Position numbers and translations under genes: made by a program. Shown here piece after piece: positions 5,356 to 5,800 of a DNA stretch of 5,800 nucleotides. Numbering within the stretch: position 1 is the stretch's first letter; each line of letters begins with the position of its first letter. This DNA is from Pseudomonadota bacterium (GTDB lineage: Bacteria; Desulfobacterota; Desulfobacteria; Desulfobacterales; Desulfobacteraceae): NCBI GenBank assembly GCA_018816605.1, contig JAHIVS010000325.1:1-5800 (forward strand), in the 5' to 3' direction. The notes under the pieces were generated by a model. That model was not told where the DNA came from. It did no database searches and saw only the letters and a list, made by a program, of their open reading frames with translations.

Positions 5356-5800
5356 ATGAGTTTATTCAAAATTGATACCAGAAAATGTGATAAAGATGGG
5401 ATTTGCGCCATTGAATGCCCTGCCCATATCATCAAAATGACCGAAGAGGGGCCGGCACCCGCAGCTGGTGCCGAAGAATTTTGCATCCGTTGCGGCCATT
5501 GTGTGGCCATTTGTCCCAAAGGGGCATTTAACCTGGAATTTTTGACCCCTGACCAGTGCATGCCCATAGAAAAAGAACTGATGCTCACACCCGAGCATGC
5601 CGAACACTTTCTAAGATCCCGCAGGTCCATCCGGCGGTACAAGGACAAATCGGTTCCAAGGCAGATCTTTGAGAAAGCCCTGTCGATTTCCTGCTGCGCC
5701 CCCACGGGCAGCAACCGGCAAACCGTAAAATGGCTGGTTTTGGACAAACAGGCAGAGGTTCAAAAGGTTGCCGCCCATGTGATCGATTGGATGGGCTATG
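5356..5800 (+). CDS. Ferredoxin-nitroreductase fusion protein, N-terminal part
   Basis: This is a partial gene; 148 codons are visible and the frame stays open to the window edge. The ATG at 5356 follows GAAAGGAAAGGG at good spacing. Residues 1-62 form a two-cluster ferredoxin domain. The second motif is complete, Cys43-x2-Cys46-x2-Cys49-x3-Cys53-Pro, while the first is Cys11-x5-Cys17-x3-Cys21-Pro, with Asp14 where the second cysteine normally sits. From about residue 78 an FMN-dependent nitroreductase domain begins: RSRRSIRRYKDKSVP (87-101) is the N-terminal FMN-phosphate binding motif, and APTGSNRQTVKWLVL (115-129) is the next conserved block. Such fusions are common in anaerobes and are thought to pass electrons from an Fe-S donor to FMN for reduction of nitro compounds or other acceptors. 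The natural substrate is unknown. The C-terminal part of the flavin domain lies outside the window. Confidence 0.9.
   Translation, partial: MSLFKIDTRKCDKDGICAIECPAHIIKMTEEGPAPAAGAEEFCIRCGHCVAICPKGAFNLEFLTPDQCMPIEKELMLTPEHAEHFLRSRRSIRRYKDKSVPRQIFEKALSISCCAPTGSNRQTVKWLVLDKQAEVQKVAAHVIDWMGY

Overview
The window looks like chromosomal DNA of an anaerobic, moderate-GC Gram-negative bacterium, most likely a sulfate-reducing member of Desulfobacterota (Desulfobacterales type). This is inferred from gene content: a ferredoxin-nitroreductase fusion, an Fe-S cluster protein, and a CcdA/thioredoxin set next to an ArsP-type permease. No marker gene in the window fixes the taxonomy.

Positions 1-3140, leftward (minus strand): one apparent operon of six genes behind a single near-consensus sigma-70 promoter. 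Its -10 box lies inside an inverted repeat that is probably the operator of the first gene product. Order of transcription: ArsR-family repressor (3083-2739), ArsP/DUF318-type permease (2690-1602), 77-residue cytoplasmic thioredoxin-like protein with CAKC (1567-1334), exported thioredoxin with CIPC (1331-888), CcdA-type membrane thiol transporter (891-172), and the N-terminus of a probable Fe-S cluster protein (146 to beyond position 1). Spacings are 48, 34, 2, -4 and 25 bases, and most genes have a good Shine-Dalgarno sequence. Read together, this is a metalloid- or metal-responsive efflux unit joined to a redox relay with thiol proteins on both sides of the inner membrane. The substrate cannot be read from the sequence; arsenic species, including organoarsenicals, are the leading guess.

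Positions 3084-3244 are the divergent control region, with the operator and promoter of the leftward operon and a candidate promoter plus short inverted repeats in front of a rightward MFS transporter (3245-4561). That transporter converges on a leftward TehB-like class I methyltransferase (5152-4610). About 200 bases without a clear gene follow. At the right edge, a rightward ferredoxin-nitroreductase fusion starts at 5356 and runs off the window.

The most interesting part is the complete regulator-permease-thiol relay-Fe-S operon. Each family is known, but their coordinated role is a hypothesis here.
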